Positions 33,639 through 43,000 of a stretch of 64,000 bases of DNA are shown piece by piece. Below the pieces are notes generated by a model that worked only from the letters and a program-made list of their open reading frames with translations, was not told where the DNA came from and did not search any database. Each line of letters starts with the position of its first letter. Within the stretch, counting starts at the first letter, position 1. The DNA comes from Duganella sp. BJB476 (lineage in GTDB: Bacteria > Pseudomonadota > Gammaproteobacteria > Burkholderiales > Burkholderiaceae_D): NCBI RefSeq assembly GCF_003416895.1, contig NZ_QVIO01000001.1, forward strand, positions 1,922,001 through 1,986,000, given 5' to 3'. A program made the position numbers and the translations under genes.

Positions 33639-35684
33639 TTACGGCGCGGCGAACAGATAAGCGCAGCCCCTGTCTGCGGGATCGTGCTGCATGATGCGGT
33701 CATACAGGCCGGTGTTGCCAGACAATGTGCGGTCCATATCCTCAGGCAGCAGCAGGCCTGCTGCGATCTGGCGTTCCGCTGCGGCGCGCACTGCGGCGAC
33801 AAAATCATCACGACTTGGATAGCGCGCCTCCAGGCTCGGACGTGGATCGCCGCTGGCGGCCCGCTCGGCCTCGGTGCGGGCGAACGGAACGAAGCTGCCG
33901 TCGAAACGCGACGTCGCCCAGGCGAAGCCGGTCTCCGGTGCGCGCAAGTTCCAGCCGGTGTGCGTGCCGAGCGGCGCCTGCACCTCAACCAGTCTCACGC
34001 CGCCCTTGTCGTTGCCATCCGCGTCCGGCACTGGCACACGGGTTTCATACTCGTCGCCGAGTTTGGGCGGAACCTTGTCCGTTATGCCCTGCTTCGCGAA
34101 CCTTCTGCCGAAGTCCAGGCGCGGCTCGCGCAGATTCTGTTCCGGCGGCGTGAGTCCGAAGCCAGCCGGGAAAATGGCGCGGTAATCCGCCACCGTGGTC
34201 AGCGTGCGATCCGCCAATTGCGGATAAGCGCTGGCCGGAGGTTGCTTGCCTTTGCCGGTCCAGTCATCCAGCGCCAGGATCAAGGCGCGCATCGGCAGGT
34301 AGTGGTCGCTGGTCGATACGCAGGCAGTGAACGGCGCCCGCGTGCGCGAGCGGCCCACGTAATGCTGCGCCCCCATGAAGCCGTAGATGCGCACGTTGTC
34401 CGCCGGCGCCACGTCCTGCATGCCGTCCGGCGTGGTGGCGACCAGCGAAGCGCCACGGTTCCAGAACTCCGTCGAAGTGTTCGAGACGATGAGTTTGGGC
34501 AGCCGGCCCTGTTTGTCGCGTGCGTGATCGAGATAGGATGCGGTCTGGCCGCTGACTGGGTCGCGCGACGGCGCGGTGGTGAACGGGAAAGCGTCTGCCG
34601 GATAGTCGTGCTCCTCCAGCATCGACGGATGGCGTGTGGGCTGCGCGAAGCGGCTGTTGAAGCCCGCCGAGCCGCCGGCGCCCGGCACATGGAGATAGGC
34701 GCCGCTGAACGCCAGTTGGCCGGATTCGTCCACGTTCAAGCCGTCGTGCAGCATGCGGCCGATCACGCGGCCGGACTGGCTGATGCCGAATATCAGCACG
34801 GTCTTCGGCACGGGCGCGCCTTCGAATGGCCGGTCGCGGAAGTAAGCCAGCAGATCGCGGATGCCGGCCAGGCCCGCGCCGGTCACGTATGGGTCTTTCG
34901 CCACGTAGGTCAGCTCGTAGATCGTATCCGGCTTGAAGCCGTCGTCCAGCTGCACGCGGCCAGGGCCGCCCGCTTGCTCCGGCGCGACGAAATGCCAGCT
35001 GCTGCGCGGGACGGGGCGGCGCTTGTCGCCGGGACGCGCGCGTACGGTCAACTGGGCACGCGGATCGTTGGGCGTGGCCGGTTCGTAGGTCAGGCCGCGC
35101 ATGCCGGCGTAAGTGGCAACGTCCACCGGCGCGTTGACGGTGAACTCGTTCTGCACCCTGCCCTTGATCCCTTTGGCGACGGGCGGCGCAAACACCAGCG
35201 GCCGCGCGCCGGGCGCAGGCGGCGCCACGTCCCAGGTCCACGCGGAAAACAGCATCGAGAAACCGTGGCGCATCAGGAAGCCGTCGCCGGCGTCGGCGGC
35301 GGTAGACGGATCGTTGTTGGCCGGGCTGCGGCCATTGACCTGGCCCAGCATGGCAATGCCGCCCCGGTTGTTGACGTCGTAAATCAGGCTGGATGCCTGG
35401 CCACCCGCTGGCCGCAGCAAGACGAACTCGCTGGAGAAAAGCACACGTCCACGCGCATCACGCGGCGCGCGTTTCAAATCGACGATGGCGGCGTTGGCGG
35501 GCGCTTTCGGGTCCAGCGCAAAATAGGCGACGCCGCGTATCTTTTCATAGGCGCCGGCTTCGCCGTAAGTCACTCCGGGCGCAAACGCGGTGCGCTCCTT
35601 GATTTCGATCCGCTCGACGGCCGCCAGCGCCGACGCCGACATGCTCGCCATCGCCAGCAACGCCAGCTTCCGCTTGATCAGCAT
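33639..35684 (-). CDS. Secreted alpha/beta hydrolase-domain protein
   Basis: A 681-aa exported protein: signal peptide MLIKRKLALLAMASMSASAL, then a large alpha/beta hydrolase domain (PF20091-like) with VERIEIKERTAFAPG, ANNDPSTAADAGDGFLMRHG and the nucleophile elbow FGISQSGRV (GxSQS). Later motifs STEFWNRGASLV and YGFMGAQHYVG are family-typical. The substrate is unknown. The ATG at 35684 follows GGTGGA and overlaps the ybaK-like gene by 7 bp; the longer frame only shadows that gene. Confidence 0.82.
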   Translation of the reverse strand: MLIKRKLALLAMASMSASALAAVERIEIKERTAFAPGVTYGEAGAYEKIRGVAYFALDPKAPANAAIVDLKRAPRDARGRVLFSSEFVLLRPAGGQASSLIYDVNNRGGIAMLGQVNGRSPANNDPSTAADAGDGFLMRHGFSMLFSAWTWDVAPPAPGARPLVFAPPVAKGIKGRVQNEFTVNAPVDVATYAGMRGLTYEPATPNDPRAQLTVRARPGDKRRPVPRSSWHFVAPEQAGGPGRVQLDDGFKPDTIYELTYVAKDPYVTGAGLAGIRDLLAYFRDRPFEGAPVPKTVLIFGISQSGRVIGRMLHDGLNVDESGQLAFSGAYLHVPGAGGSAGFNSRFAQPTRHPSMLEEHDYPADAFPFTTAPSRDPVSGQTASYLDHARDKQGRLPKLIVSNTSTEFWNRGASLVATTPDGMQDVAPADNVRIYGFMGAQHYVGRSRTRAPFTACVSTSDHYLPMRALILALDDWTGKGKQPPASAYPQLADRTLTTVADYRAIFPAGFGLTPPEQNLREPRLDFGRRFAKQGITDKVPPKLGDEYETRVPVPDADGNDKGGVRLVEVQAPLGTHTGWNLRAPETGFAWATSRFDGSFVPFARTEAERAASGDPRPSLEARYPSRDDFVAAVRAAAERQIAAGLLLPEDMDRTLSGNTGLYDRIMQHDPADRGCAYLFAAP

Positions 35685-36133
35685 ACGTCCACCCATTGCC
35701 CTTGTGTGATCGTCACCAGCATGTCCGGCGCCATCCGCACTACGCTGTTGACCGAACCCGCGGCAGGCAGCACTTCGTCGAAATTGCGCAGCGATTCGTC
35801 GACATACACCGGCAGCGCCTGCGCCAGGCCGAAGGGGCACACGCCGCCGACCGGATGGCCGGTGGTCTCGACCACCTCCTCGGCCGGCAGCATCTTGCCC
35901 TTGCCGAACGTTTCACGGAATTTGCGATTGTCGATGCGCGCGACGCCGCTGGCGACCAGCAGGATCACGCGGCCATCGCGGACGCGGAACGCCAGCGTCT
36001 TCGCGATGCGCCCCGGCTCGACGCCATGTGCCTCGGCCGCCAGCGCCACGGTGGCGGTGCTGACCTCCAGCTCCACGATGGGAAGATGAAGATCTCGGGC
36101 GATGAAAAACTCACGAACGGATTGAAGGCTCAT
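35678..36133 (-). CDS. YbaK/EbsC-type aminoacyl-tRNA deacylase
   Basis: A 151-aa single-domain trans-editing protein that hydrolyses mischarged tRNA. Signature features are GVEPGRIAKTLAFRV, the conserved Lys region FRETFGKGKML, GHPVGGVCPFG (the invariant G-x-P region) and VYVDESLRNFDEVLPAAGS. Which aminoacyl-tRNA it edits (ProXp-type or YbaK-type) is not determinable here. Confidence 0.9.
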   Translation of the reverse strand: MSLQSVREFFIARDLHLPIVELEVSTATVALAAEAHGVEPGRIAKTLAFRVRDGRVILLVASGVARIDNRKFRETFGKGKMLPAEEVVETTGHPVGGVCPFGLAQALPVYVDESLRNFDEVLPAAGSVNSVVRMAPDMLVTITQGQWVDVC

Positions 36134-36146
36134 AGATGTGTGCAGG

Positions 36147-37220
36147 TCAGGTTGGAGTATCGACTTCGTCCCAGTCGCGGTCTTCGAAATGCACCAGCCA
36201 GTTCAGGGCATGGTGGCGCTCTTGCAGAACGCCGTCGTTCAGTCCTGCGGGAGCGGCGGTCTTCTTCAATATCGCCTGGCGCGTGGCCCAGTGCAAGCGG
36301 TACTGAAGATCCAGCGCATCCAGGATCTCCGCCGCCGGACGCATGGCCAGCTGCTTGCGCAAGCCTTCGGTGCCGCGTTCGATGACGGTACGCGAGATCG
36401 CGGCCACGTCGCAGATCGCATCGGCGAACGGCAGCGCCTCCTGCATGCCAAGCACCCATTGCAGCACAAGGATGGCTTCATACCGCCACAGGAACTGGGT
36501 GGTTTCCTGCTCGGTGGGCGTCTCCTGGGCGAGGAAAGCCCGTTCCGCGTCGGTCAGGCCGGCGAAGGCAGGTGGAAAGCGTTTCTTCAGATCGTCGACA
36601 GCGATGGCGCGGCCGCCAGCCAGCGACTCCGCGCGGATCGCGACCACGAACAACGCCAGCATCCTGCGCAGCACATCCTCCGGCGTGCGCAAGCGCAGCT
36701 CAGGTTCAGACACCAGCGGCGGCAATGTCGCCGGCACAGCGATCTTGCGGACGGCGAGCAGCTCGTCCGAGCGCGCCTTGCGCTGCCAGGCCTGCGGCGG
36801 GTACGGAACCACGGCTTGCGGATCGCCGTCGTCGCCGGCCGCAGGCAGCAGGATGCGCCCTTGCGGATCGCGCACGCTGCCGTCGGCCATGAAGACGACG
36901 GCGTTGGCCGCTTCCGCCCAGGCGACGAAGCTCTCCATTACGCCGGCCTCGATGGACAGGCTGACGTGCTGGCGCACGCGCTGCACATGACGGATCACGT
37001 GGTAGCGGACCTGCGTCATCCGGCCTTCGCCGGCTTGCGCCAGGTGATTCATGAAGCCGTTGAGATGGGGCTGTAATTCGGGATCGGACAAGTCGCGCCG
37101 GGCATTGAGCACATGCGGGAAGCCAGGTTTGGGAACCTCGGCAACCGTGCAGTAGGCGTTGATCAGAATGTGCTGACTGGTGTCTTTGGGGGAGAACAGC
37201 TGTTTGATTCGGTTTAACAT
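36147..37220 (-). CDS. DUF4272 family protein
   Basis: A 357-aa cytoplasmic protein. The C-terminal 190 residues match DUF4272: TPEDVLRRMLALFVVAIRAE, AFLAQETPTEQETTQFLWRYEAILVLQWVLG, DALDLQYRLHWATRQA. The N-terminal 150 residues (CTVAEVPKPGFPHVLNARRD, VRYHVIRHVQRVRQHVSLSI, VFMADGSVRDPQGRIL) form a second conserved part seen with it. Function is unknown. Confidence 0.85.
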   Translation of the reverse strand: MLNRIKQLFSPKDTSQHILINAYCTVAEVPKPGFPHVLNARRDLSDPELQPHLNGFMNHLAQAGEGRMTQVRYHVIRHVQRVRQHVSLSIEAGVMESFVAWAEAANAVVFMADGSVRDPQGRILLPAAGDDGDPQAVVPYPPQAWQRKARSDELLAVRKIAVPATLPPLVSEPELRLRTPEDVLRRMLALFVVAIRAESLAGGRAIAVDDLKKRFPPAFAGLTDAERAFLAQETPTEQETTQFLWRYEAILVLQWVLGMQEALPFADAICDVAAISRTVIERGTEGLRKQLAMRPAAEILDALDLQYRLHWATRQAILKKTAAPAGLNDGVLQERHHALNWLVHFEDRDWDEVDTPT

Positions 37221-37273
37221 AATTTGCTGGACAGTTTGGGCTGTCCAGCAGTGTAGCAGAGCCGCGCGCCGTT

Positions 37274-37687
37274 CTAGTTACTCAACAACAGGTTGAGGAT
37301 CACGCCGGTGGCGATGGCGACCAGCACGTAGTCGCCGCCGGTCTGCACCCAGTGGTAGCCGCGTGGCGGAGCACTCAGGCGATGGCCGCGCCAGTCGTCG
37401 ACCACGTATTGACGGCCGCGATACTCAGGTGGCAGGCGGCCGCCCTTGCGCAGATCGTGACGCGGGCCGGCGCCGCGGTCGTGGTCCCGGTCATCGTCAT
37501 GATGGTAATCGGAGCGGTCGTTGCGGCGTTCGTCGCTGCGATCGTAGCGGTGATCGTCGCGATCCTCGTATTGGCTGTGGCCAGGACCGCCACGGCGGCC
37601 GTTGTCGTGCCGGTCCTGCGCGGATGCGGGGACGATGCCGGCAACGCTGGCGGCCAGTACGGCCACCACTATCATGTTCTTGTTCAT
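37274..37687 (-). CDS. RcnB-like periplasmic protein
   Basis: A 137-aa protein with signal peptide MNKNMIVVAVLAASVAGIVP (cleavage after ASA) and a long His/Asp/Arg-rich, low-complexity stretch (residues 25-77) that could bind metal. The C-terminal half has the RcnB signature LPPEYRGRQYVVDDWRGHRLSAPPRGYHWVQTGGDY... and ends in a hydrophobic segment (YVLVAIATGVILNLLLSN). RcnB helps nickel/cobalt homeostasis in E. coli; here no rcnA-like exporter is adjacent, so the role is uncertain. Confidence 0.88.
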   Translation of the reverse strand: MNKNMIVVAVLAASVAGIVPASAQDRHDNGRRGGPGHSQYEDRDDHRYDRSDERRNDRSDYHHDDDRDHDRGAGPRHDLRKGGRLPPEYRGRQYVVDDWRGHRLSAPPRGYHWVQTGGDYVLVAIATGVILNLLLSN

Positions 37688-37769
37688 TTCAGCTCCTTGG
37701 GGTTCGCTGCGGATGAGTCAAGGTACGCCGCCCGCCCACAAGGTTCTGTACGCTGGCGTACATAGCGTA

Positions 37770-38495
37770 TCACATGGGCGCCGCCGGGATGTCGTATTCG
37801 ATCAGCGTTTCGTCGTCCCAGTTGGTGTCGGCCAAGGGCGGCGAGAACACATTTTTCTTACTACCGATGAACGGCAGCGATTGACGCCGGTCTCCAGAGA
37901 TCAAGGTCACGCCGGTCGCGTTCAACGGCGCCTGGTAGTTCAGATGCAAGCTCTTGATGTGACAAGGGCCGCCGGCCAGCGCGAGTCCATTACGAATCAC
38001 GAAGGATATGTCTTCCCTGTTGACGGCCCAGGCGATTTCGCACTCCATGCGCAGGTCGCCCAGGCGGCGCGCGTTGGCTGGAACGCCGGGCGTGTGGATA
38101 TCTCCGCGCCAGCGCACCACGCTTTTCTTCTTGTTGGTGACGAGATCGGCCTTGTCATCAATCGCCGCCTGAATACGCGGCAGGACAAAGGTGCCATCCG
38201 CCGCGATGGGGATGTTTTCCGACGTATTGTCGCCAGCGATGCGCAGCGTGATGCCGGCCACCGATCCACCAGCGGTAGCGGACACCAGCTGGAATCTGAT
38301 CGGCGCAGCCGGTGCGTATTTGCGATGTTCTTCGAAGGCATCCACGCCTTTCAGCATCACCTTGTAGGATTTCAGTTCGGGATTCTTCACGCCGCCCACT
38401 TCAACCACTTGCGGCGTCTCGGCATCGGGCGCTTCCTGCGCGCCGGCGCAGGCGCAGGCCAGCAACAGGCTTAAACAAAGTAATTCGTGTTTCAT
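37770..38495 (-). CDS. Secreted protein of unknown function
   Basis: A 241-aa protein not recognised as a known family. It has a clear signal peptide (MKHELLCLSLLLACACAGAQ). The mature part is rich in beta-type segments (PIRFQLVSATAGGSVAGITLRIAGD, GTFVLPRIQAAIDDKADLV) and ends near LIEYDIPAAPM. Two cysteines (in RMECEIAW and GGPCHIKS) could form a disulphide. It lies 9 bp before the aldo/keto reductase stop on the same strand, so it may be last in the liv transcript. Confidence 0.75.
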   Translation of the reverse strand: MKHELLCLSLLLACACAGAQEAPDAETPQVVEVGGVKNPELKSYKVMLKGVDAFEEHRKYAPAAPIRFQLVSATAGGSVAGITLRIAGDNTSENIPIAADGTFVLPRIQAAIDDKADLVTNKKKSVVRWRGDIHTPGVPANARRLGDLRMECEIAWAVNREDISFVIRNGLALAGGPCHIKSLHLNYQAPLNATGVTLISGDRRQSLPFIGSKKNVFSPPLADTNWDDETLIEYDIPAAPM

Positions 38496-38504
38496 AAATC
38501 CTGA

Positions 38505-39344
38505 TTAACGCATGTCAAGCACTCGGGCCCGACGAGGTGGAGGGAATGCCAGATCCAACGCGGCCAGATCCTGCGGGTTTAGTTTGATATCTGCTGCGGC
38601 GCGGTTGGCGCGCACGTGTGTCGGGTCGGTGGCCTTGGGAATGGCGATCACGCCGTCCTGATGCAGCACCCACGCCAGCGCGATCTGCGCCGGCGTCACG
38701 CCGTAGGCATCCGCGACGGCGCGCAGGCCGGGGTTGTCCAGCAGCGCGGCCTGTTCGCGGCCGTGCGATTCCAGCGGCGAGTAGGCCATCAGCGGCATGC
38801 CCTGCTGGCGGCACCACGGCAGCAGATCGAATTCGATGCCGCGCTTGCACAGGTTGTACAACACCTGGTCGGTGGCGACGGCGCCGCAACCGACGGCGTC
38901 CTGCATGCTTTCGAGGTCGAAGTTGCTGACGCCGTAGGACTTGATTTTGCCGGTCATCTTGAGCGCCTCGAAGCCGGCGACGGTTTCGTCCAGCGAGTAG
39001 TGGCCCTGCCAGTGCAGCAGGTAGAGATCGATGCAGTCGACCTTCAGGCGGCGCAGGCTGCGCTCGCATGCGGCCTGCGTGCCTTCAAAGCTGGCGTTGT
39101 GCGGATAGACTTTGCTGACCAGGTAGACCTCGTCGCGACGGCCGGCGATGGCGGCGCCCACCACTTCCTCGGCACCGCCCTCGCCGTACATCTCGGCGGT
39201 GTCGATCAGCGTCATGCCAAGGTCCAGGCCCAATTGGAGGGCGCGGACTTCGTCGTTCTTGCGGGCGAACTCCTCACCCATATTCCACGTGCCCTGCCCC
39301 AGCACCGGCACGATGGCTCCCGATGGAAAGCGCGCGGTTTTCAT
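38505..39344 (-). CDS. Aldo/keto reductase
   Basis: A 279-aa NADPH-dependent oxidoreductase of TIM-barrel fold. The catalytic tetrad region is present: [15 protein letters not shown] (Asp, Tyr), [10 protein letters not shown] (Lys) and LYLLHWQG (His), with [10 protein letters not shown] and the NADPH-binding [13 protein letters not shown]. The ATG at 39344 shares bases with the livF stop (TGATG). Being coupled to an amino-acid type transporter may be chance or a sign of shared metabolism. Confidence 0.92.
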   Translation of the reverse strand: MKTARFPSGAIVPVLGQGTWNMGEEFARKNDEVRALQLGLDLGMTLIDTAEMYGEGGAEEVVGAAIAGRRDEVYLVSKVYPHNASFEGTQAACERSLRRLKVDCIDLYLLHWQGHYSLDETVAGFEALKMTGKIKSYGVSNFDLESMQDAVGCGAVATDQVLYNLCKRGIEFDLLPWCRQQGMPLMAYSPLESHGREQAALLDNPGLRAVADAYGVTPAQIALAWVLHQDGVIAIPKATDPTHVRANRAAADIKLNPQDLAALDLAFPPPRRARVLDMR

Positions 39345-40066
39345 CAATGTCCACCGCCGAGGTAGGCCGCGATCACTTTCGGATCGGTTTTCAGGCTCTC
39401 CGCCGGGCCGTGGACAGAGATCGTGCCATTTTCCAGCACATAGCCGTAATCGGCCACGTTCAGCGCGGCGGCGGCGAACTGCTCGACCAGCAGCATCGTC
39501 ACGCCTTCGGATTTCAGGCGCTGGATGATGCGGAACACTTCCTCGACCAGGATCGGCGCCAGGCCCATCGATGGTTCGTCGAGCAGGATCACTTCCGGAT
39601 TGAGCATGACGGCGCGCGCCATCGCCAGCATCTGCTGCTCGCCACCGGACAGCGTGCCGGCCAGTTGGTGCTGACGCTCCTTCAGGCGCGGGAACAGCTC
39701 CAGCGCCTTTTCCAGGTCATGCTTGATGTCGCCCTTGGGCCGCGCGCGCGTGAAGCGCGGGAAGGCGCCCAGCAGCAGGTTGTCCGTGACCGTCATCGAG
39801 GCGAACACGCGCCGCCCTTCCGGCGAATGCGCCAGGCCGGCGCGCGCGATCATGTGCGAATCGGCGCCGGTGATGTCCTTGCCGCCCAGCGTGACCTTGC
39901 CGCCCTTGGGCTTGATCATGCCGGAGATGGCGCGCATGGTGGTGGTCTTGCCGGCGCCGTTGGAGCCGATCAGCGTGACCAGCTTGCCCTTCGGGACCTC
40001 CAGCGAGATGCCGTGCAGGACTTCGACTTTGCCGTACGACGCTTGCAGATTGGTGATCGATAGCAT
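39344..40066 (-). CDS. livF: Branched-chain amino-acid ABC transporter ATPase LivF
   Basis: A 240-aa ATPase: Walker [10 protein letters not shown], signature [15 protein letters not shown], Walker [15 protein letters not shown]-loop LVEQF. The LivF-specific N-terminus ([21 protein letters not shown]) is clear. It pairs with the ATPase half of the fused LivMG protein encoded 12 bp upstream. Confidence 0.95.
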   Translation of the reverse strand: MLSITNLQASYGKVEVLHGISLEVPKGKLVTLIGSNGAGKTTTMRAISGMIKPKGGKVTLGGKDITGADSHMIARAGLAHSPEGRRVFASMTVTDNLLLGAFPRFTRARPKGDIKHDLEKALELFPRLKERQHQLAGTLSGGEQQMLAMARAVMLNPEVILLDEPSMGLAPILVEEVFRIIQRLKSEGVTMLLVEQFAAAALNVADYGYVLENGTISVHGPAESLKTDPKVIAAYLGGGH

Positions 40067-40078
40067 GTGCTGTCCTCG

Positions 40079-42028
40079 TTAATGCGCCGCAGGCGCTTTG
40101 GTGCCACCGTGTTCTTCGCCGCTGCCGCCCAGGTAGGCTTCGATCACCTTGGGATCGCTCTGCACTGCGGCCGGTTTGCCTTCAGCGATCTTCTGGCCGA
40201 AGTCCAGCACCGTCACCGTGTCGGACAAGGCCATCACCACGTCCATGTGGTGCTCGATCAGGATGATGGTGATGCCGTGGTCGCGGATCTTGCGGATGAT
40301 CGCCATCAGCTCCTTGATGTCGGGCGCGGTCAGGCCGGCCGCCGGTTCATCGAGCAACAGCAGGCGCGGACTGAGGCCCAGCGCGCGGCCTATCTCCAGC
40401 AGGCGCTGTTTGCCGTACGGGAGATTGCGCGCTTCCTCGTCGGCCATGGCGGTCAGGCCGACGAACTCCAGGATGCTGGCGGCCCGCTCGCGCGCGGCGC
40501 GCTCTTCACGCTTGTAGCGCGGCGTTTGCAGCATCACATCCAGCACATTGGATTCGAAGGTGTTGTGCAGGCCGACCAGCACGTTCTCGGTCGCCGTCAT
40601 CTCGCCGAACAGCTGCACGTTCTGGAAGGTGCGCGCCACGCCGCCCAGAGCGATTTCGGACGGCGTGCGGCCGGAGATCACCGCGCCGGCAAACGACACC
40701 TTGCCGGCGGTGGGTTTGTAGATCCCGGTCAGCACGTTCATCATGGTGCTCTTGCCGGAGCCGTTAGGGCCGATCAAACCGTGCACCGATCCCTGCACCA
40801 CGTTCAGGTCAACCTGATTCAACGCCTTCAGGCCGCCGAACTGCATCAGGATCTGGTCGACGCTGAGCAGCGTTTCGCCGGCGGCGCCGCCCTTGGCGCG
40901 CGCGAACGGCTCGGCGCCGCTGGCCTGCACCGCCTTGGCATGCACGGCGCCTTTCCCCATCAGGCTTTGCAGGAAGCCGACGATACCGTCTTGCAGGTAG
41001 TAGACCACGAACAGCGTCATCAAACCGAAGATGGTCAGGCGCCAGTCGACGATGTTTTCCAGCTTGTAGGAGTAGCCCGCCATGCCGATGGTGGCGATCA
41101 GCGGCACCATCACGCCGCGCACGGTGGCGCGTTTTTTGTACAGCATCAGCGCCGAACCGGCTACGCCCAATACGGCGGCTGCTACAGCGATTTTGCGGAA
41201 CAGCTCAATGTCGGCCAGCAGGCTAGGCAGCATCACCACGATCATCGCGCCGATCAGCGAACCGGAACGGGTCTTGCGGCCGCCCATGATCACCGCCAGC
41301 AGGAACAGGATGGTCAGTTCGAAGTTGTAGGTATTGGGCGAGATGTACTCTTCCGAATACGCGTACAGGCTGCCGGCCAGGCCGGCGAAGCCGGCGCTGA
41401 TGATGAAGGCGTAGACCTTGTAGCGATACACCGAAACGCCCATGCAGTCGGAGGCGATCGGGCTGTCGCGCAGCGCCTCGAAGGCGCGGCCCAGGTTCGA
41501 TTTCAATATGCGGTGCACGACGATCAGCGATACCACCATCAGCGCCGCCACCATGTAGTAGTAGCCTACTTCACCGAGCTTCTGGCCGATGATGGTGGGC
41601 TTGCCGATCTTGATGCCCATCGGGCCTTCGGTGAGGAAGGTCATCTCGTTGATCAGGATCTGGATGATGGTGCCGAAGGCCAGCGTCACCATCGCCAGGT
41701 AAGGGCCGGTGACGCGTAGGGCCGGCAGCGCGAGGATGGCGCCGAACACCGCGGCGCCGGCCACGCTGGCCGGGATCGCGATCCAGAACGGCGCGCCAAG
41801 CTTGAACACCATCACGCCGGTGGCGTAGGAGCCGATGCCGAACAGGCCCGCATGGCCCAGCGATACCTGCCCCGTGTAGCCGACCACGATGTCCAGGCCG
41901 AACAGCAGGATGGCGTAGATCAGGATCGTTTCAAACAAATGGATGTAGTACGGATTCGGAATCAGCACCGGATACAGCACCAGCGCCGCCAGGCCCAATA
42001 CGCTCGCCGCGAGGAGTTTCTTATTCAT
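40079..42028 (-). CDS. Fused LivM permease-LivG ATPase
   Basis: A 649-aa natural fusion. Residues 1-350 form the LivM permease (GLDIVVGYTGQVSLGHAGLF, TEGPMGI, LGRAFEALRDSPIASDCMGV), including an unusual extra membrane block at about 285-350 after the normal end of LivM. Residues 385-640 are the LivG ATPase (Walker A GPNGSGKST, signature-like LPYGKQRLLEIGRAL, Walker B LLLLDEPAAGL, H-loop LIEHHMD). The linker is Ala/Lys-rich. The frame is continuous with no stop or shift, so it is a single gene. Confidence 0.93.
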   Translation of the reverse strand: MNKKLLAASVLGLAALVLYPVLIPNPYYIHLFETILIYAILLFGLDIVVGYTGQVSLGHAGLFGIGSYATGVMVFKLGAPFWIAIPASVAGAAVFGAILALPALRVTGPYLAMVTLAFGTIIQILINEMTFLTEGPMGIKIGKPTIIGQKLGEVGYYYMVAALMVVSLIVVHRILKSNLGRAFEALRDSPIASDCMGVSVYRYKVYAFIISAGFAGLAGSLYAYSEEYISPNTYNFELTILFLLAVIMGGRKTRSGSLIGAMIVVMLPSLLADIELFRKIAVAAAVLGVAGSALMLYKKRATVRGVMVPLIATIGMAGYSYKLENIVDWRLTIFGLMTLFVVYYLQDGIVGFLQSLMGKGAVHAKAVQASGAEPFARAKGGAAGETLLSVDQILMQFGGLKALNQVDLNVVQGSVHGLIGPNGSGKSTMMNVLTGIYKPTAGKVSFAGAVISGRTPSEIALGGVARTFQNVQLFGEMTATENVLVGLHNTFESNVLDVMLQTPRYKREERAARERAASILEFVGLTAMADEEARNLPYGKQRLLEIGRALGLSPRLLLLDEPAAGLTAPDIKELMAIIRKIRDHGITIILIEHHMDVVMALSDTVTVLDFGQKIAEGKPAAVQSDPKVIEAYLGGSGEEHGGTKAPAAH

Positions 42029-42031
42029 GGG

Positions 42032-42922
42032 TCAGACCTTTTTGATGGCGGCTTTGCCGAACAGGCCGGACGGCTTGATCGCCAGTACCAGCAAGAGCAG
42101 CAGCAATCCCGGTACTTCCTTGTAGCCGGTCGAGATGTAGTAGCCGGTGGTGGTCTCGGCGATGCCCAGTATCAGGCCGCCGACAATGGCGCCGACGCCC
42201 GAGGTCAGGCCGCCGATGATCGCCACCGCGAACGCCTTCAGGCCCAGCGAGGCGCCCATGGTGGCGCCGGTCAGCGTCAGCGGCGCCACCAGCACGCCGG
42301 CGAATGCCGCCGTGGCCGACGACAGCGCATACGAGAAGGTGATCACCATGCGGGTGTTAATGCCCATCAGGCCCGCCGCGTCGCGGTCGTTGGCGGTGGC
42401 CACCACAGCCTTGCCGTAGATCGATTTGCGATTGAAGATCTCTACCGCCGCCATGATCGCCAGCGCGCCGACGATCACCGCCACCTGCATCGGCTGCACG
42501 TTCGCGCCCAGCACCTGGAACGGCGTGGAGCTCAGCGGCGACGGGAAGGTCAGGTCGTCCTTGCCCCAGATATTCTCGGCCACGTTCTTGAAGATGATGG
42601 CCAGCGCGATGGTCGACATGATCCAGCCGAATTCGGACTTGATCTTGATCGCCGGCCGCACGGCTATCCATTCGACGAACATGCCTTGCAGCGCGCCGAA
42701 CACGATCACCAGGGGGATCATCAGCAGGTAGCTCATGTAAGGCCCGCCGTGGATGGTGCCGACCAGGCTAAGCCCGACCAGTGCGCCCAGCATCAGCGAC
42801 TCCCCCTGGCCGAAGTTAAGCGTGCCGGAAGTGGCGAAGGTGAGCTGATAGCCGAACGCGATGACGGCATAGATCATGCCGAGCGCGATACCGCTGAATG
42901 CCAGTTGCAGGAAGATTTCCAT
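42032..42922 (-). CDS. livH: Branched-chain amino-acid ABC transporter permease LivH
   Basis: A 296-aa inner-membrane permease with about eight helices. LivH features: GIALGMIYAVIAFGYQLTF, SGTLNFGQGESLMLGAL, GWIMSTIALAIIFKN, and the EAA-like loop AVVATANDRDAAGLMGINTRMV. The start MEIFLQLAFSG at 42922 was chosen over a longer frame running into the terminator-like hairpin. Confidence 0.93.
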   Translation of the reverse strand: MEIFLQLAFSGIALGMIYAVIAFGYQLTFATSGTLNFGQGESLMLGALVGLSLVGTIHGGPYMSYLLMIPLVIVFGALQGMFVEWIAVRPAIKIKSEFGWIMSTIALAIIFKNVAENIWGKDDLTFPSPLSSTPFQVLGANVQPMQVAVIVGALAIMAAVEIFNRKSIYGKAVVATANDRDAAGLMGINTRMVITFSYALSSATAAFAGVLVAPLTLTGATMGASLGLKAFAVAIIGGLTSGVGAIVGGLILGIAETTTGYYISTGYKEVPGLLLLLLVLAIKPSGLFGKAAIKKV

Positions 42923-42948
42923 GATGACCACCACTGTAGTACGACAAG

Positions 42949-42981
42949 AAAAAGGCCAGGCTTGAATCCTCAAGTCTGGCC
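42949..42981 (-). terminator. Hairpin plus T-tract between livK and livH
   Basis: On the minus strand a 12-bp stem (GGCCAGACTTGA/TCAAGCCTGGCC with one G-U pair) with a 4-nt loop is followed by TTTTTCTTGT. It lies after livK and before livH. It probably acts as a partial terminator, giving more binding protein than membrane components. Confidence 0.75.
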
Positions 42982-43000
42982 AGTACTAAGACTCGCGAGC

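Noticed and set aside
33624..36089. 821-codon frame antisense to the alpha/beta hydrolase and ybaK-like genes
   Set aside because: Spans two real genes on the other strand and has no recognisable domain.
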